Positions 31,230 through 60,781 of a stretch of 64,000 nucleotides of DNA are shown in pieces. Made by a program: the position numbers and the translations under genes. This DNA comes from Gerris lacustris (lineage: Eukaryota > Arthropoda > Insecta > Hemiptera > Gerridae), in contig OX578281.1 of assembly GCA_951217055.1 (NCBI GenBank), positions 9,020,447 through 9,084,446 of the forward strand, given 5' to 3'. Under the pieces are notes generated by a model. That model had not been told where the DNA came from. It did no database searches and saw only the letters and a program-made list of their open reading frames with translations. Positions within the stretch are counted from its first letter, which is position 1; each line of letters begins with the position of its first letter.

Positions 31230-31730
31230 CGAGCGCAGTGAGAAAAGTATGTTTGTAGGTTTGTCTAACGATAACTGGAGTAAAAGTGGATCAATTTCAA
31301 CGAAATTAGGCACATAGATGCATCTCAGCATTTGTAAGAATTGTACAGTTTTTGGAAATTCCACACTAAATATTTTCAAGATGGCGCCTAATATGGCGGA
31401 CGACAAAAATAAAAGTTTGTGTCAGCATAATGTGTTATACATCGTTTTAAAGGTCTTTAAAAGAAGAAAACGAATTATGTAACGAATTAAATTCCACAAT
31501 TCATATTTTCAAGATGGTGGCCAATATGGCGGATGACTAAAATAAAAGTTTGAGTCAGCATAATGTGTTGTACAGCGTTTTAAAGGTCTTTAAAAGAAGG
31601 AAAAGAATATGTAACGAATTATATTCTACACTTCATATTTTCAAGATGGCAGCCAATAAGGCGGACGACTAAACAAAAGGTTTTTAGTCAGTATAACATG
31701 TAATACATCAATTTAAAGCTCTTTAGTCGC
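31230..31730. repeat. Tandem repeat of about 132 bp, 3-4 units
   Basis: TATTTTCAAG at 31371, 31504 and 31636; each is followed by ATGG(C/T)(G/A)(G/C)CCAATA(T/A)GGCGGA, TCAGCATAATGTGTT and TTTAAAGGTCTTTAAAAGAA. Diverged units recur in the inverted pair at 34130 and 35690. Confidence 0.75.
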
Positions 31731-31787
31731 CCATAATGCGACTAAAGAAAAGGTTTTTGTTAGCACATGTTATACATGGTTTACAGG

Positions 31788-31791
<4 letters not shown>

Positions 31792-31863
<72 letters not shown>
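31792..31863. repeat. (TA)n tract
   Basis: Directly abuts the left end (CAGGGTG) of the foldback element at 31864. Confidence 0.9.
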
Positions 31864-34020
<2,157 letters not shown>

Positions 34021-34312
34021 TGAAAGGATAACATTTTTAGCTACCGAGAATGTGTGACTTTATAATATGAAATTGAGCTCACAGCATCTCGGCTTCTTTT
34101 GACAACTTTAAATTTATATTGGGGCCAATAATGAAGACGACTAAAGAGAAAGATTTTAGTCAGCATGACTTGCCATACCTTGTTTTAAAGGTTGGATGAG
34201 TAGCAAATGAATATGTAACTATTGTTCCAAAGGTTTTGTAACAATTGTGACCGAGATGTGGATGTTAAAATGTAAATTCATACTTACATGGTGTGTTTTA
34301 AAATAATTTAAT

Positions 34313-34761
34313 AGCTATATTTCGACTCTTACTTGAGTCATTATCATGCATCAGTAACACAAATAATTAATATAAAAATGCCATTTTTCAAAACTGGTCT
34401 TATTTTCACTTTTTTTTTGGTTTCTGTATTCTTCACCTTAGTTGTATCTATGTGCAAAATTTGGGGAAGATTGAATCACGGGAAGTGGTTCAAAATTGGG
34501 GAAACGGAAATGTGCGATGAAACTTACAAAGCAAAGTAATATAAGACCAGTAGAAAACCACAAAAATATCAACCATTTTATTTATCTGAGTAATCTCTAT
34601 ACTACTCTTTTCGATTAATAATGATAATCAAATGGAAAACATTAGTACGAAAAGAGTAGTATAGAGATTACTCAGATAAATAAAATGGTTGATATTGTTG
34701 TGTTTTTTTTTGTGTTACAGATGCTTGATAATGACTCAAGTAAGAGTCGAAATATAGCAAG
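34313..34761. mobile_element. 450-bp palindromic foldback element
   Basis: Outer ends TTTCGACTCTTACTTGAGTC and GACTCAAGTAAGAGTCGAAA, and an inner perfect-looking pair AATATCAACCATTTTATTTA / TAAATAAAATGGTTGATATT around 34567-34696. It encloses a unit of the AAATTTGGGGAAGATTGAA repeat also found in OR-C intron 6. Confidence 0.75.
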
Positions 34762-34971
34762 GAAAATGAGATTTTGTTATTATACATCCCTTTTAACCCA
34801 CTATCCACTACATACTTCAATTATTTTGTTCTTTGACTAAAATACTAGCGATGAAGTGCATAAAGAACTCGCGTAGAATTGTGGTCATATATCAGCCGTA
34901 CTTCTATACTGTTCTCAATATTGCTACCAGGTTAATTTATACGTTTATTTAACCAGAAAAGAGCTTTTATA

Positions 34972-35512
34972 GTACATTACGCGTCGAGTGCGGAAAGTAG
35001 CATATTGCATGCGAGTGTGGAGTTTGCACCCAAGCCACACGAGCAATGAAAAATGCCGTTTTCGCACGAGTTGCGTACCGTACTTTATCTACGATTGTTA
35101 GATTTAAATAATAAATACAGAAAAAATTAACTTGCTATATGTAAGCTCGTATCTCTTCTCTTGATAAAGATGGCATTAATCTTGAGTTGTATTTGTTGCC
35201 GAATTAATTATTTCTGGAGGAGTATTATTCTCTACATTTTCGTCAAAGCCACTTGATTCATTCAATGTTTTTCACTAAAAACTCGATATAAACCGTTACT
35301 TTAATAAAAGAAAGCAAATTAGTTTTGTTAAATGTAAACAAACTCGCTAATCGTGCGTAAAGCTGAAGAATTCCTCATCTTTACCTAGCGTGGTAAAGAA
35401 GAGGAATTCTTCAGAACTATGAGACGCGCATGCGCAATGAATACAAGTACATAAATAATCACTTTCTACGCATCTAAACAGAGATATAATGTTTATATTT
35501 CGTATCAATCGT
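34972..35512 (-). mobile_element. Non-autonomous Crypton-like element, copy 2
   Basis: Starts TACATTACGCGTCGAGTGCG and ends CAATCGTAGATAAAA. The minus-strand frame seen in copy 3 is broken here by an indel at about 35176. A palindrome with GAAGAATTCCTC lies at 35366-35414. Confidence 0.55.
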
Positions 35513-35524
35513 AGATAAAATTAT

Positions 35525-35868
35525 TTTACGTAACACACCAAATAAGTATGAACTTACTTTTTATCACCCACATCTCGGTCACAATTGTTACAAAACCTTT
35601 GGGAACAATAGTTACATATTCATTTGCTACTCATCCACCGTTTAAAACAATGTATGGAGAGTCATGCTGACTAAAATCTTTCTCTTTATTCGTCTTCATT
35701 ATTGGCCCCAATATAAATTTAAAGTTGTCAAAAGAAGCCGAGATGCTGTGAGCTCAATTTCATATAAAGTCGCACATTCTCGGTAGCTAAAACTGTTATC
35801 CTTTCATCCGTACATAATCCTTATTTAATAAAATGATTACAGGCTCGACGCTCGCCTGTTGTAATAGT
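35525..35868 (-). repeat. Right arm of the 340-bp inverted repeat pair
   Basis: Reverse complement of 33959-34305; differs mainly by small indels. Immediately followed by a Crypton-like element. Confidence 0.8.
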
Positions 35869-36498
35869 ACATTACGCGTCGAGTGCGGAAAGTAGCATTT
35901 TGCATGCTAGCATTTTGCATGCCCTCGCTGTCGCTCGGGTGGTAAAACCACACGAGCAATGCAAAATGCCGTTTTCGCACGAGTTGCGTACCGTACTTTA
36001 TCTACGATTGTTAGATTTAAATAATAAATACAGAAACAAATAAACTTGCTGTATGTATGTTCGTATCTCTCTCTTGATAAAGATGGCATTAATTCATTAG
36101 TTGTATTTTTTGCCGAATTAATTATTTCTGGAGGATTATTATTCTCCACATTTTCGTCAAAGTCACTTGATTCACTCATTGTTTTTCACTAAAAACTCGA
36201 TATAAACAGTTACTTTAATAAAAGAACACCAAATTAGTTTTGTTAAATGTAAACAAACTCACTAATCGTGCGTAAAGCTGAAGAATTCCTCTTCTTTACC
36301 GCACTAGTGTGGTAAAGAGGAATTCTACAGCTTTACGCACGATTAGTGAGGTTGTACCGCACTAGTGTGGTAAAGAAGAGGAATTATTCAGAACTATGAG
36401 ACGCGCATGCGCAATGAATACAAGTACGTAAATAATCACTTTCTACGCATCTAAACAAAGATATAATGTTTATATTTCGTATCAATCGTAGATAAAAG
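35868..36498 (-). mobile_element. Non-autonomous Crypton-like element, copy 3
   Basis: Begins TACATTACGCGTCGAGTGCG and ends ATCGTAGATAAAAG. It has an extra internal duplication of the palindrome ACCGCACTAGTGTGGT (36299 and 36358). Minus-strand frame 35907-36179 is described separately. Confidence 0.6.
35907..36179 (-). pseudogene. Short tyrosine-recombinase-like N-terminal frame
   Basis: 90 codons starting MSESSDFDENVENNNPPEII, then TTNELMPSLSRERYEHTYSK, the pattern with which many arthropod Crypton/tyrosine-recombinase proteins enter their SAM-like core-binding domain. The frame then runs into element-end sequence; the catalytic domain (R..H-R-Y) is missing. Copy 1 keeps the same start (MTDLSDYDENEENN). 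Confidence 0.5.
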
Positions 36499-36499
36499 C

Positions 36500-37480
36500 A
36501 TTTGTCCACAATCTTTGTTTAATAATATTAGAGGTGGTTAGAGGTTTTGCTGTACGTTGATTCTGTCAGTCAGTCAATCATGGCTTTGCCGCTTATATTA
36601 GAGATATGAGATATCACAGAGTTTTTTATTTGAAGTTGGAGGGAAGAAGCACATTTTAAACTAAATATGAAGTAATGCATAATTAAGCCTTTACTAGATG
36701 AATGATTCATATACAGACACTTTCGCTTTTCCAATAATAAAACGAGAGAGGGTAATAACGCTAATATGTATATTTCACGCCTTTAGCTAGAAAGTGCTTA
36801 TAAAAGGATTTGTCTGCACGGAATACATTTCCAATTAAAATAGTGTGATACGTCCCTCTGCAAAAATAAATAATAAAATAATAGAGCTAATAAATTATTA
36901 ATATAGAAAACTAAGTTTGTAGCGTCAAAATATATAAAAAAAAAATATATAAGAAAAGTTCTTAAGCCAAGTTTAAGAATGATTCACCTTAGTCAAATGT
37001 TTTATTTACTACCCTTGATCGACCCACATAAAAAACAAAGAACAAAGTATGTAGCGTTTTCTGCAACATTTCAGCAAGTCTTTTGAATCCTCTATACAAC
37101 CAGAATAGTACAGAAAGGCTGCAATTTAGACCGATAGAGGCAAAACAAAATAACGTCTAATAATTAGAGAAGTGCTCACTGAAAAGAAGCTAGAAGAAAT
37201 GATAATGTCATTAGAAGTCCTTAAAAAAAACTAGTAGTGTGGAAAACACTTTTAAACCATAACTTCTTTTAATCGTAAACTCAGAAAAACTAAATACAGT
37301 CCAGTAATGATAAAAAACAGAAACGGTCAGAATCAACTCAGACAAACTTTGTGTTCGCGCCAGGGAGCACTCGGTTTGACCTGGCCGTACTCGGTAAAGG
37401 AAATAAGTTAAATAAAATTAAGTAAAAAATTAAGTAGACTGTATGAAATGTATATTATTAAATAAGATAGGTCAAATGAG
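36500..37480. other. Spacer with nothing recognised
   Basis: AT-rich DNA between the Crypton-like element and the next TA tract; no coding exon or known repeat seen. Confidence 0.45.
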
Positions 37481-37482
37481 TG

Positions 37483-37595
<113 letters not shown>

Positions 37596-37708
37596 GGTGA
37601 TTGGCGATATATGTACAAAAATAAATAGGGGGATTCTAAACATCATTGGCTACAAAAAACGTCATATAAACCATGGGTCTATTATCAGCCGTTTTCCCAC
37701 AAGGTACA

Positions 37709-38235
37709 GATGACAGAGCTTTACAGATCATGACTGTCAAATTTAATTGAAATTAGCCCGCAGTCATTTATAGGCTCTGCGTCTGCATTGACAACAGATG
37801 ACAGAGCTTTTCAGATCATGACTGTCAAATTTAATTGAAATTAGCCCGCAGTCATTTATAGGCTCTGCGTCTGCATTGACAACAGATGACAGAGCTTTTC
37901 AGATCATGACTGTCAAATTTAATTGAAATTAGCCCGCAGTCATTTATAGGCTCTGCGTCTGCATTGACAACAGATGACAGAGCTTTTCAGATCATGACTG
38001 TCAAATTTAATTGAAATTAGCCCGCAGTCATTTATAGGCTCTACGTCTGCATTGACAACAGATGACAGAGCTTTTCAGATCATGACTGTCAAATTTAATT
38101 GAAATTAGCCCGCAGTCATTTATAGGCTCTACGTCTGCATTGACAACAGATGACAGAGCTTTTCAGATCATGACTGTCAAATTTAATTGAAATTAGCCCG
38201 CAGCAATTAAGGCTCTACGTCTGCATTGTCAACAG
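37709..38235. repeat. 88-bp minisatellite, six units
   Basis: GATGACAGAGCTTT starts at 37709, 37797, 37885, 37973, 38061 and 38149. Middle units are virtually identical, so the array is young. It begins about 115 bp inside the CAGGGTG end at 37593 and may be internal to that element. Confidence 0.9.
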
Positions 38236-38577
38236 TTGACAGAGCATAATAAGAGAGGTGTAGTTCAATAACCAATCAACGTCTTGACACAAAATGAATT
38301 GTATTTGAAACAATGATACCGGTTTCGGCTGTTCTAATGCAACTTTAAAAGAACAAGTTGACTTGCACTTTTAATGTCACTCGATAACCATCAGATTATT
38401 TAAAGAAGGCTGATGCATTTGGACAGCCGAAACTAGTCAAATTGATGAGCTATCTCCCTCCTTTCTTCATTTTAACATTAGAAATTTCATTTGAGTTTAA
38501 GGTACATTATTTTACATATTATATTTGTTTATATTATATTCATTCTATTTATCTTTTCTTTTTTTTTCTTTATTTTT

Positions 38578-39270
38578 AGGGTCCGTAGGCAAAACCAAGG
38601 ACCCTTATATTTTCCTGCGTGTGTCTGTCCGTCCGTCCTCTCGCGTGCTCTCACGGCTACACCTTTCATCCGATCACTTTGAAATTTGGCATGTATGTGT
38701 CTTGTACCTACCCACATATTTTAAAAATATAGCGACTTAAAAAAAATATTTTTCAAAAAAAATAGGGTAAAAAAGCTTAAGGGTTAAACTTTTTTAATTT
38801 TTTTTTTTCGACACCGTGAGGGGTATCATATGAAAGGGTACGTCGCGCTGATTACAAAAATATATAATTCTTTGGATATAACTTTGATAGGGCGAGCGTA
38901 GGCAAGTTTGAAGTGGGTGTGAAACGTGTCCCCCCCTTCTATCTCGCTTATGTGAAGTGCAAAAAATCTGAAAAAATTCCTGAACATTCTTCAATCAAAA
39001 GTAAAGATACCACTTTTTTGAAATTTCGAAAAAAAAAATTATTTTATTTTTATTGACAAAATACGTTTTTTTTATAATTATGGTCTTTTCGATGTATTTA
39101 TATAGTTGTAGTCCGGTTCAGTGGCAAAAAAATAAACTTTATCAGGATGTGTTTTGAGAATATCAGACCCTTAGAATGGTTCAAAGTAAGCTTTTTAGCA
39201 TTTTTAAAAAACACTGTTTATACACTTTACAGTTAAACACTATATAGTGCGGCCTACGGACCCTCGCTGT
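38578..39270. mobile_element. About 700-bp element with AGGGTCCGTAGGC ends
   Basis: Starts AGGGTCCGTAGGC and ends GCCTACGGACCCT; carries ACTTTGAAATTTGGCATGTA and CGATGTATTTATATAG. It is non-coding. A truncated inverse relative lies at 7366-7740. Superfamily not assigned. Confidence 0.65.
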
Positions 39271-39416
39271 GTGCTGACTAGCACACACTTGCCCTGTTTA
39301 TATTTTTTTCTTTTTTTATTTTTTTTTTATATTATTTTGATATGAATAAGATGCTTTTATATTTATATAACTGGCTAGTTTGTGCCAGCCATTACTGACA
39401 TTTAATATATTTAGCA

Positions 39417-55019
<15,603 letters not shown>

Positions 55020-55029
55020 TCTCACGGAA

Positions 55030-55035
55030 AATAAA
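55030..55035 (+). promoter_or_regulatory. Candidate poly(A) signal of OR-C
   Basis: AATAAA 11 bp after the stop codon, conserved with OR-A and OR-B. Confidence 0.4.
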
Positions 55036-55099
55036 TTTAATACAAATTATTTGGATTAGTCCGGGTCATTTGATTTCATCTCTTGGATTATCTTCATCA

Positions 55100-55908
55100 G
55101 TGTTTACTGTATTTTAATATATATTGTGCTTTGTGATTGTGATTATAAAATACCTTGAAGGCAAACAAAGGAAAAAGAAATTATAATAATTTCAAGATAA
55201 AAAGAACTTTTTATATACTACGTTTTTAAATTTTCTGTTGAATCGTATGTAATGTTGATAATATAATTGTTATTGTTATATAATATATAATGTTAGTGGA
55301 AAAAAAAAAAAAAAATAGTTCCGAATTTATTTACTTCACATAAATGACCATCCAGAGAGCTGATCTTAAACCTATAAAAGGATAAATCTTTGTACAACAG
55401 TACAATCTCCCCAACACCAAATCTAAGTGTGCCATCGATATATTTAAAATAATATAATCGATAAATAATATAATCGATATTTCCTGTTTTGCTGTCATTC
55501 AATGTTAATCTATCACAAATTTGAGACCCGTCAAAATGAAGATTGCGTAAATATTGGATATGGCAAAACAAATAAAATAACTTGCGGATTTTTTCCGTAC
55601 TAACTTTCCGCACAGTAAAATTTGCTGAAAACTAATTAAATTCTGCTGAAAGATGGCTAAAAGTATTAAAATAATGCATTGTCATCGTGTTCTGAGCTAC
55701 GCTAAAAGTTTCAAATGGCTATTCGGGAAGTTAGTTAGAAATCGATTGCCAGATTTGTACCGGACAAACAAACAAACAAACAAGAATGCAAGCTAATAAA
55801 AACGTAGTAATAAAAACGAAACTCCCCCTGACGGTCTTTGGCCAAGGGGATATACGTTTGTAATGGATGGAACAGTTATTATTTTATTTTTGTTTAAATA
55901 AACGTTTC

Positions 55909-55954
<46 letters not shown>

Positions 55955-56140
55955 CTATCTTTCTCTCTCAAAAAAAAAAAAAAAAAAAAAAAATCAAGTC
56001 TTGTATGATTAAAGGTTTGCATCCTGTAATCTGATGGGACCCAGGACCAATCAAAAAGTGTTGATTTGAGCGAATGAGCGAAGGGTAACTCTCTCACTAG
56101 GCATTGTTATTATAAGCAGAACTAAGAAACACCTGATGAT
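55100..56140. other. Spacer after OR-C; simple repeats, one unassigned frame
   Basis: Contains a (CT)n tract at 55911-55951 and A-runs. A 106-codon minus-strand frame (55293-55613; LRFGVGEIVLLYKDLSFYRF) begins with a Met and has balanced composition, but I recognise no family and no second exon. Confidence 0.35.
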
Positions 56141-56381
56141 TACTATTTGATGTCTAAAATACTCAAATAAATGCAACAAACAATTCCAACCATTTCATCA
56201 ATACATTTTCTAGTAAACCGCATTACACTAAAAAGGGGCAAGCATTGTTTTAAATGTGGTGAAGTTTTACACAAAATGAATGAAAACTGTCCAGCTAAGG
56301 GTGTGCCACGTCTGTAAGGGCGAGGAACATTTAGCAAAGGTTTGTTTTTAGCAGGCAGAGCTGTTATCAATAATGATATAG

Positions 56382-56672
56382 ATGTTACAAGGGTTAAAGA
56401 CACAGATGATGATACCGATGATCCTGATGCAAGTCCGAGCTGTTACATCTGGTTCTAAAATAATTATACCAGTTAAAATTAATAAAACAAACATTCAAAT
56501 GCTGTATGATCCAGGTGCAGCACAGACAGTAATAGGTAAAAATGTGTGGAAATCCATAGGAAGTCCAGATTTACAAATCTCTGTAAATTTAATCGCATAC
56601 ACAGGCATCCCAATATGTATACTTGGAAAATTCTATGTTAAAGTGAAAGCTTTTGGTAAACCACACAATTAG
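56382..56672 (+). pseudogene. Retropepsin-like protease of the gypsy relic
   Basis: IQMLYDPGAAQTVIGKNVW carries the active-site motif as DPGA instead of the usual D[ST]GA; the second LLG-like site corresponds to CILGKFYVKV. Frame ends at a stop at 56670. Confidence 0.7.
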
Positions 56673-56699
56673 CCAATTATAGTCATCGAAAAAGGTGAC

Positions 56700-57240
56700 A
56701 TTCCTTTGTTTGGCCTAGATTGGGTTCTTAAATTCAAACTACCACTTCCACCTGGGGCAAGGGTTTATACAATTGAAACCCAAGAGATGCCCTCTATAAT
56801 AGACGAACAAAAATTGATTAATGACAGGAGTAAATTTCCAGACACGTTTAATGAAAGTTTAGGTAGTGTTCGGGGACATAAGGCTGGAGTACATATAAAA
56901 AAAGATGCCAAACCCAAAGTGTATAGACCTAGACCAGTACCATTTGCATTACGTAAAGGTATAGAGGAAGAATTGGAAAGATTAGTCAAAGAAGGTGTTA
57001 TTGAACCTATAGATTCTGGTACCATGCCGATTGAATTGGATTCTCTGGTAGTATTAGTAGTAAAACCTACAGGAAAAGTTAGAATCTGTGGAGATTTTAA
57101 AGTTACAATTAGTCCAAACATATATTGTGATCAACACACTATGCCAAGGTTCGAAAAAAATTATGGTTAAATTACAAGGTGGTAAACATTTCACAACCCT
57201 TGATTTAAAAGACGCCTATTATAGGAATCGAGAAAGTTTC
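56700..57240 (+). pseudogene. Reverse transcriptase N-terminal part
   Basis: IPLFGLDWVLKFKLPL, AKPKVYRPRPVPFALRKGIE, GVIEPIDSGTMPIELDSLVV, VVKPTGKVRICGDFKVTISP, then after a frameshift HFTTLDLKDAYY. The last block is RT motif A with the first catalytic Asp. Motif C (YLDD-like) is destroyed around 57350. Confidence 0.85.
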
Positions 57241-57439
57241 TAGTTATTGCAACACAAGTAGGTTACTTCCGCTATAAGAGATTGCCTTTCGGAGTTTCTT
57301 GTGCCCCTGCGCTATTCCAAAAGACATTAGATAGGGCGTAGCATCATATCTAGGAGATATAATTATTACGGGGAAATCAAAAGAGGAGTATCTTACAAAT
57401 CAATAAAGGCTATTAAAGAGGTTTTCAGAAGTGGGAATG

Positions 57440-58161
57440 TGAATTTAAAATATTTAGGGCACATTATAGATGAGTTTGGCGTACACCCAACTAAAGAACA
57501 TGTTAAAGCAATACAAGAGATGTCAATTACGGAAAATGTTAAACAATTAAGATAATTTTTAGGCTCTATAAATTATTATCAGAAATTTATTCCCAACCTA
57601 CAAAGGCATATGTGCTCCTTTGCATAGACTGTTAAAGGGAAACATGATAAAATAGTTTTGGACAAAAGAGGAAACTGAAATAATTAATCAGGTAAAGAAT
57701 ATGTTATCCTCTTCAGCTATGTTAGTACATTACGATCCTGATAAACCAATAATAATAACAGCGGATGCTAGTTAAAATGGGATTGGTGCAGTGTTATCAC
57801 ACAAATTGCAGGATGGTTCAGAAAAACCAGTAGCATATGCATCGAGATCACTCAGTACAACAGAAAAAACGATATTGGGCGATTGATCGAGAAGCATTAG
57901 CATTAGTGTATGGCAGTTAGCAAATTTTATCAATATATTTATGGTCAAAAATTTACCTTACGCACTGATCATAAACCTTTAATACATTTATTTGGAGAAA
58001 ATTCAGAACTACCGAAAGTGAGCTCAAACAGAATTACAAGATGGGCAATGACTCTTAGTTCTTACAGTTATATCATGGAATATCTTAAGGGTAAGGACAA
58101 CGGAACTGCTCACAGTTTGTCAAGATTGCCAGTCGATGAAAATGGGAGAGTATATTATTGA
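57440..58161 (+). pseudogene. RT thumb and RNase H region of the gypsy relic
   Basis: KYLGHIIDEFGVHPTKEHVK and FLGSINYYQKFIPNL (thumb/connection), then from 57910 AVSKFYQYIYGQKFTLRTDH and KPLIHLFGENSELPKVSSNR, ending KGKDNGTAHSLSRLP: the RNase H core with the Asp of RTDHKPL and the NTADALSRLP-type end. Confidence 0.85.
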
Positions 58162-58495
58162 AATGAACAAAAAATATATGTTGAAAATTTTATGTGAAAA
58201 AAGAATTATTTTAACCATTAAATTTCGAACCAATCCAATAATTGGTTTGTTCTAGGTCAGGATAATAAGTTTAATAAGTGTAACAGTGCAATTTTGAATC
58301 GCGCGCTACATTGTGGGCAAGGCTATCGATTGATAGACGCATCGATAGAGTTGTTCAGGGATCGACGAAGATCGATTGGTTGAGGGGACACCTGAAACCA
58401 TAAGATGTGGTGTGAGAGATGTTTTTTGTTGAGGTAGTGACCGAAAGGTACTGAAGGTGAAAGGTCAAAATAGGAAGAGCTAGGGCAGGTAAAGC

Positions 58496-58960
58496 GGCCC
58501 ACACACTAACAGTTTAACTGAAGATAACGATCTGTCCGTCCACGGAGCTTGGCCACACACTTGTCAGTTTTCCTTAAGATGACGGACTGCAGTCGGAGGT
58601 GGACTGTAGGTGTGTGGAGGGTAGAGGCAAGGATCGGATGGAAGGAGAGATGACAGTCCGTGGACTGTCCGGCCTGTGCCTCAAGATCAATGTCGCCCTA
58701 CACTATCAGTCGGCCTACAGGCGTGTAGAGTGATTCGTATTTATTTTGTTTATTTCCCTTCGTCGGACTGCAGTTAAAAATCGACAGATATCGGCCTGCA
58801 GGCATTCATCGCACAGTGTATGGTGCATACAGGCACAGATCTGTAGTTCTTTACGATTGCCTGCAGGCGGTGGACGGGTAATGTGTGGTGGTCTGAGATT
58901 TTGGCCTTACGATAATCGTATACGATAACGGCCTGCAGTTAAACTGTAAGTGTGTGGGCC
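58496..58960. mobile_element. 465-bp MITE with GGCCCACACACT ends
   Basis: 25-bp terminal inverted repeats, GGCCCACACACTAACAGTTT at the left and its inverse at the right with one mismatch. Subterminal CTGCAG-containing copies of the end recur inside. No coding content. Confidence 0.8.
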
Positions 58961-59093
58961 CCTTAAGACTCACCTTGATCTCCGACATGAAGTAGACTGG
59001 ACTCACTTATTAACTCTTCTAACTACTTTTATCCACCTGTAACTAACTTTTAACTACTTTTTTGTATAATGTAACTTCTTCCACATTCCGGCA

Positions 59094-59130
59094 CTGATGA
59101 TGACCTTATGAAGGCTGAAAGCTGCTTTGT
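59094..59130 (+). ncRNA. Hammerhead-ribozyme-like motif 5 (second Penelope 3' end)
   Basis: CTGATGA, T, GACCTT/AAGGCT (four Watson-Crick pairs, one G-T, one A-C) with an ATG loop, GAAA, then GCTGCTTTG, the same layout as motif 4. Confidence 0.5.
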
Positions 59131-59264
59131 AATTCATAATAAACAAATTAGCCAGTTAACGTGGAGAGACTATTTCTATTATCCATTAAGATGAACTCCA
59201 TAGACGCTCCCATACCTACAACATATGTCTATAAGTTACGAAACATGGATCGATTTGCTTTTAA

Positions 59265-59313
59265 ATGTTATTTTACTACTCTCAATTAACAATTGAGAGT
59301 AGTAAAATAACAT
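59265..59313. repeat. Perfect 23-bp hairpin upstream of OR-D
   Basis: ATGTTATTTTACTACTCTCA...ATT and its exact inverse, spacer AAC. Confidence 0.85.
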
Positions 59314-59522
59314 TGCCAAAAAGTATTTTTGGCGATTTCGACACATATAAAACTTCATAGCCCCGGCGGCAGGGGTTAATCACCTCCGATCGGGATAAAA
59401 TTTTAATGGAATTTTATTTTTCATGTATTCCAACAAAATGATGGGTTGTGAACAAAGGAAAAAAAAACAACCATAGAACACCTTAATGTATATGTGATTG
59501 ATGTAGGAAGATCAATAAACAG

Positions 59523-59525
<3 letters not shown>

Positions 59526-59596
<71 letters not shown>
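59526..59596. repeat. (TA)n tract upstream of OR-D
   Basis: About 70 bp, 440 bp before the OR-D start, as OR-B and OR-C also have TA tracts upstream, but flanks are not recognisably shared. Confidence 0.9.
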
Positions 59597-59599
<3 letters not shown>

Positions 59600-60031
59600 G
59601 GACTCGATTCTTTTCGTAAAATATTTAAAACTTACGTCTAATCAGCAATTGCCAAGATATAATTTATTCAATAAGGAAAGTGTAACATGCGATACGGATT
59701 TAACAGCTAATCCGCAGAATTTAATTTATTATACATATGTTTCCAATACGCTTTCTTTTCTTCTTTTTATGAAGAATACCATTTTATTAGGTCTGTAACG
59801 CATGAATTTGTCTTGTAAATAAGGCGTTACTATCTTTCAACAACCTACTATTCTTTTATAAATGATCTGTCCTGTATAAAATAATAAATTGCATACATAA
59901 CCACTTGAAATCTCAGTAAGAACATCAGTTCTTACAGTTCTTAGTTCAGTATTACAGTATTATATACGGCAAAGAGACATAATCAGTCGATTTTGAATAA
60001 TTATAAATTCTTTCAGTTAGACAAATTGATA

Positions 60032-60451
60032 ATGGGATTTAAAGAAATAATATCGGACATGACGAGTGAAGACGAAGATAAACTTTATGGTTCTTTTCAT
60101 AGCGAGTTTTGGTACTTTCTTCAAATTTCCGGTCATTATATAAACCCATCTAAACCGATTTTCTTTATTTTCCCTTTCATTCATTTATATTTGATTCTGC
60201 ATCACATTATTCTGTCCTTAATTACATCGGTTTACGTCTATCCGGACATATTTGTCGTATTCGATTGCCTGCAATATTTTATCTTCCTCCTCGGCACTTT
60301 AGTTAGCATAATAGTCATAATTTTAAATAGGAAAAATCTCGCTATTTGCCAAAAAGCGTTCCTCTATGGATTTTATCAATACGAACCTACATTTATTGTT
60401 GACAGGAATAAGTTTTTTGGACCGTGGATAAAAGAAATGCGGTTTTTTAAG
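60032..60451 (+). CDS. OR-D: first exon of a fourth odorant receptor
   Basis: 420 bp from ATGGGATTTAAAG to AAG/GTAGGC; 140 codons. The protein aligns along its length with exon 1 of OR-B and OR-C: SEDEDKLYGSFHSEFWYFLQ, the VYPDIFVV motif, and DRNKFFGPWIKEMRFFK at the end. It is much more diverged than B from C, with a two-residue length difference after SGHYIN. No later exon is visible before 64000; intron 1 already holds two foldback elements. By analogy with OR-B and OR-C, exon 2 should lie right of the window. Complete or broken status is unknown. Confidence 0.85.
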
Positions 60452-60697
60452 GTAGGCACAAATAAGTAATATTAACGCTGAATTGCATTTTAAATTGTAT
60501 ATTTATATATCCGTAGGTAGGCTGAAAAATAATGCACACATGCTTGTAGAACGTGAACGAAATGACCTTCAGAAGCTATCATCGTCAAGGCAACTATAAC
60601 ATACATAAATAGTAAATTTATTGCAAGAAGTGCAGCAATGGCCAAAGAACGTAGGGAGTCAAATGATAGAAGATCATAAAATAATTGTGGCTGGAAA

Positions 60698-60701
<4 letters not shown>

Positions 60702-60778
<77 letters not shown>
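60702..60778. repeat. (TA)n tract
   Basis: Abuts the foldback element starting at 60779. Confidence 0.9.

Positions 60779-60781
<3 letters not shown>

Larger units (their letters stand above)
56143..58161 (+). mobile_element. Ty3/gypsy retrotransposon pol, decayed
   Basis: In order: zinc-knuckle-like KHCFKCGEVLHKMNENCP (about 56247-56300), protease, reverse transcriptase and RNase H, with numerous stops and shifts. There is no integrase or LTR at either end. Confidence 0.88.
58260..59215 (+). mobile_element. Second Penelope-like 3' end, with a MITE inside
   Basis: GCACTGATGATGACCTTATG through AAGCTGCTTTG and CGTGGAGAGACTATTTCTAT...GACGCTCCC parallels 52839-52945 of the first element. Upstream sequence is much decayed. 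Left end uncertain. Confidence 0.65.

Noticed and set aside
38320..38430. Further hammerhead-like motif (GCTGATGC ... CAGCCGAAAC)
   Set aside because: The core lacks the final A of CUGANGA and no good stem II forms between it and the GAAA box.
55293..55613. 106-codon minus-strand frame after OR-C
   Set aside because: Ends in a poly-Phe read from an A-run and has no recognised domain; mentioned only as unassigned.
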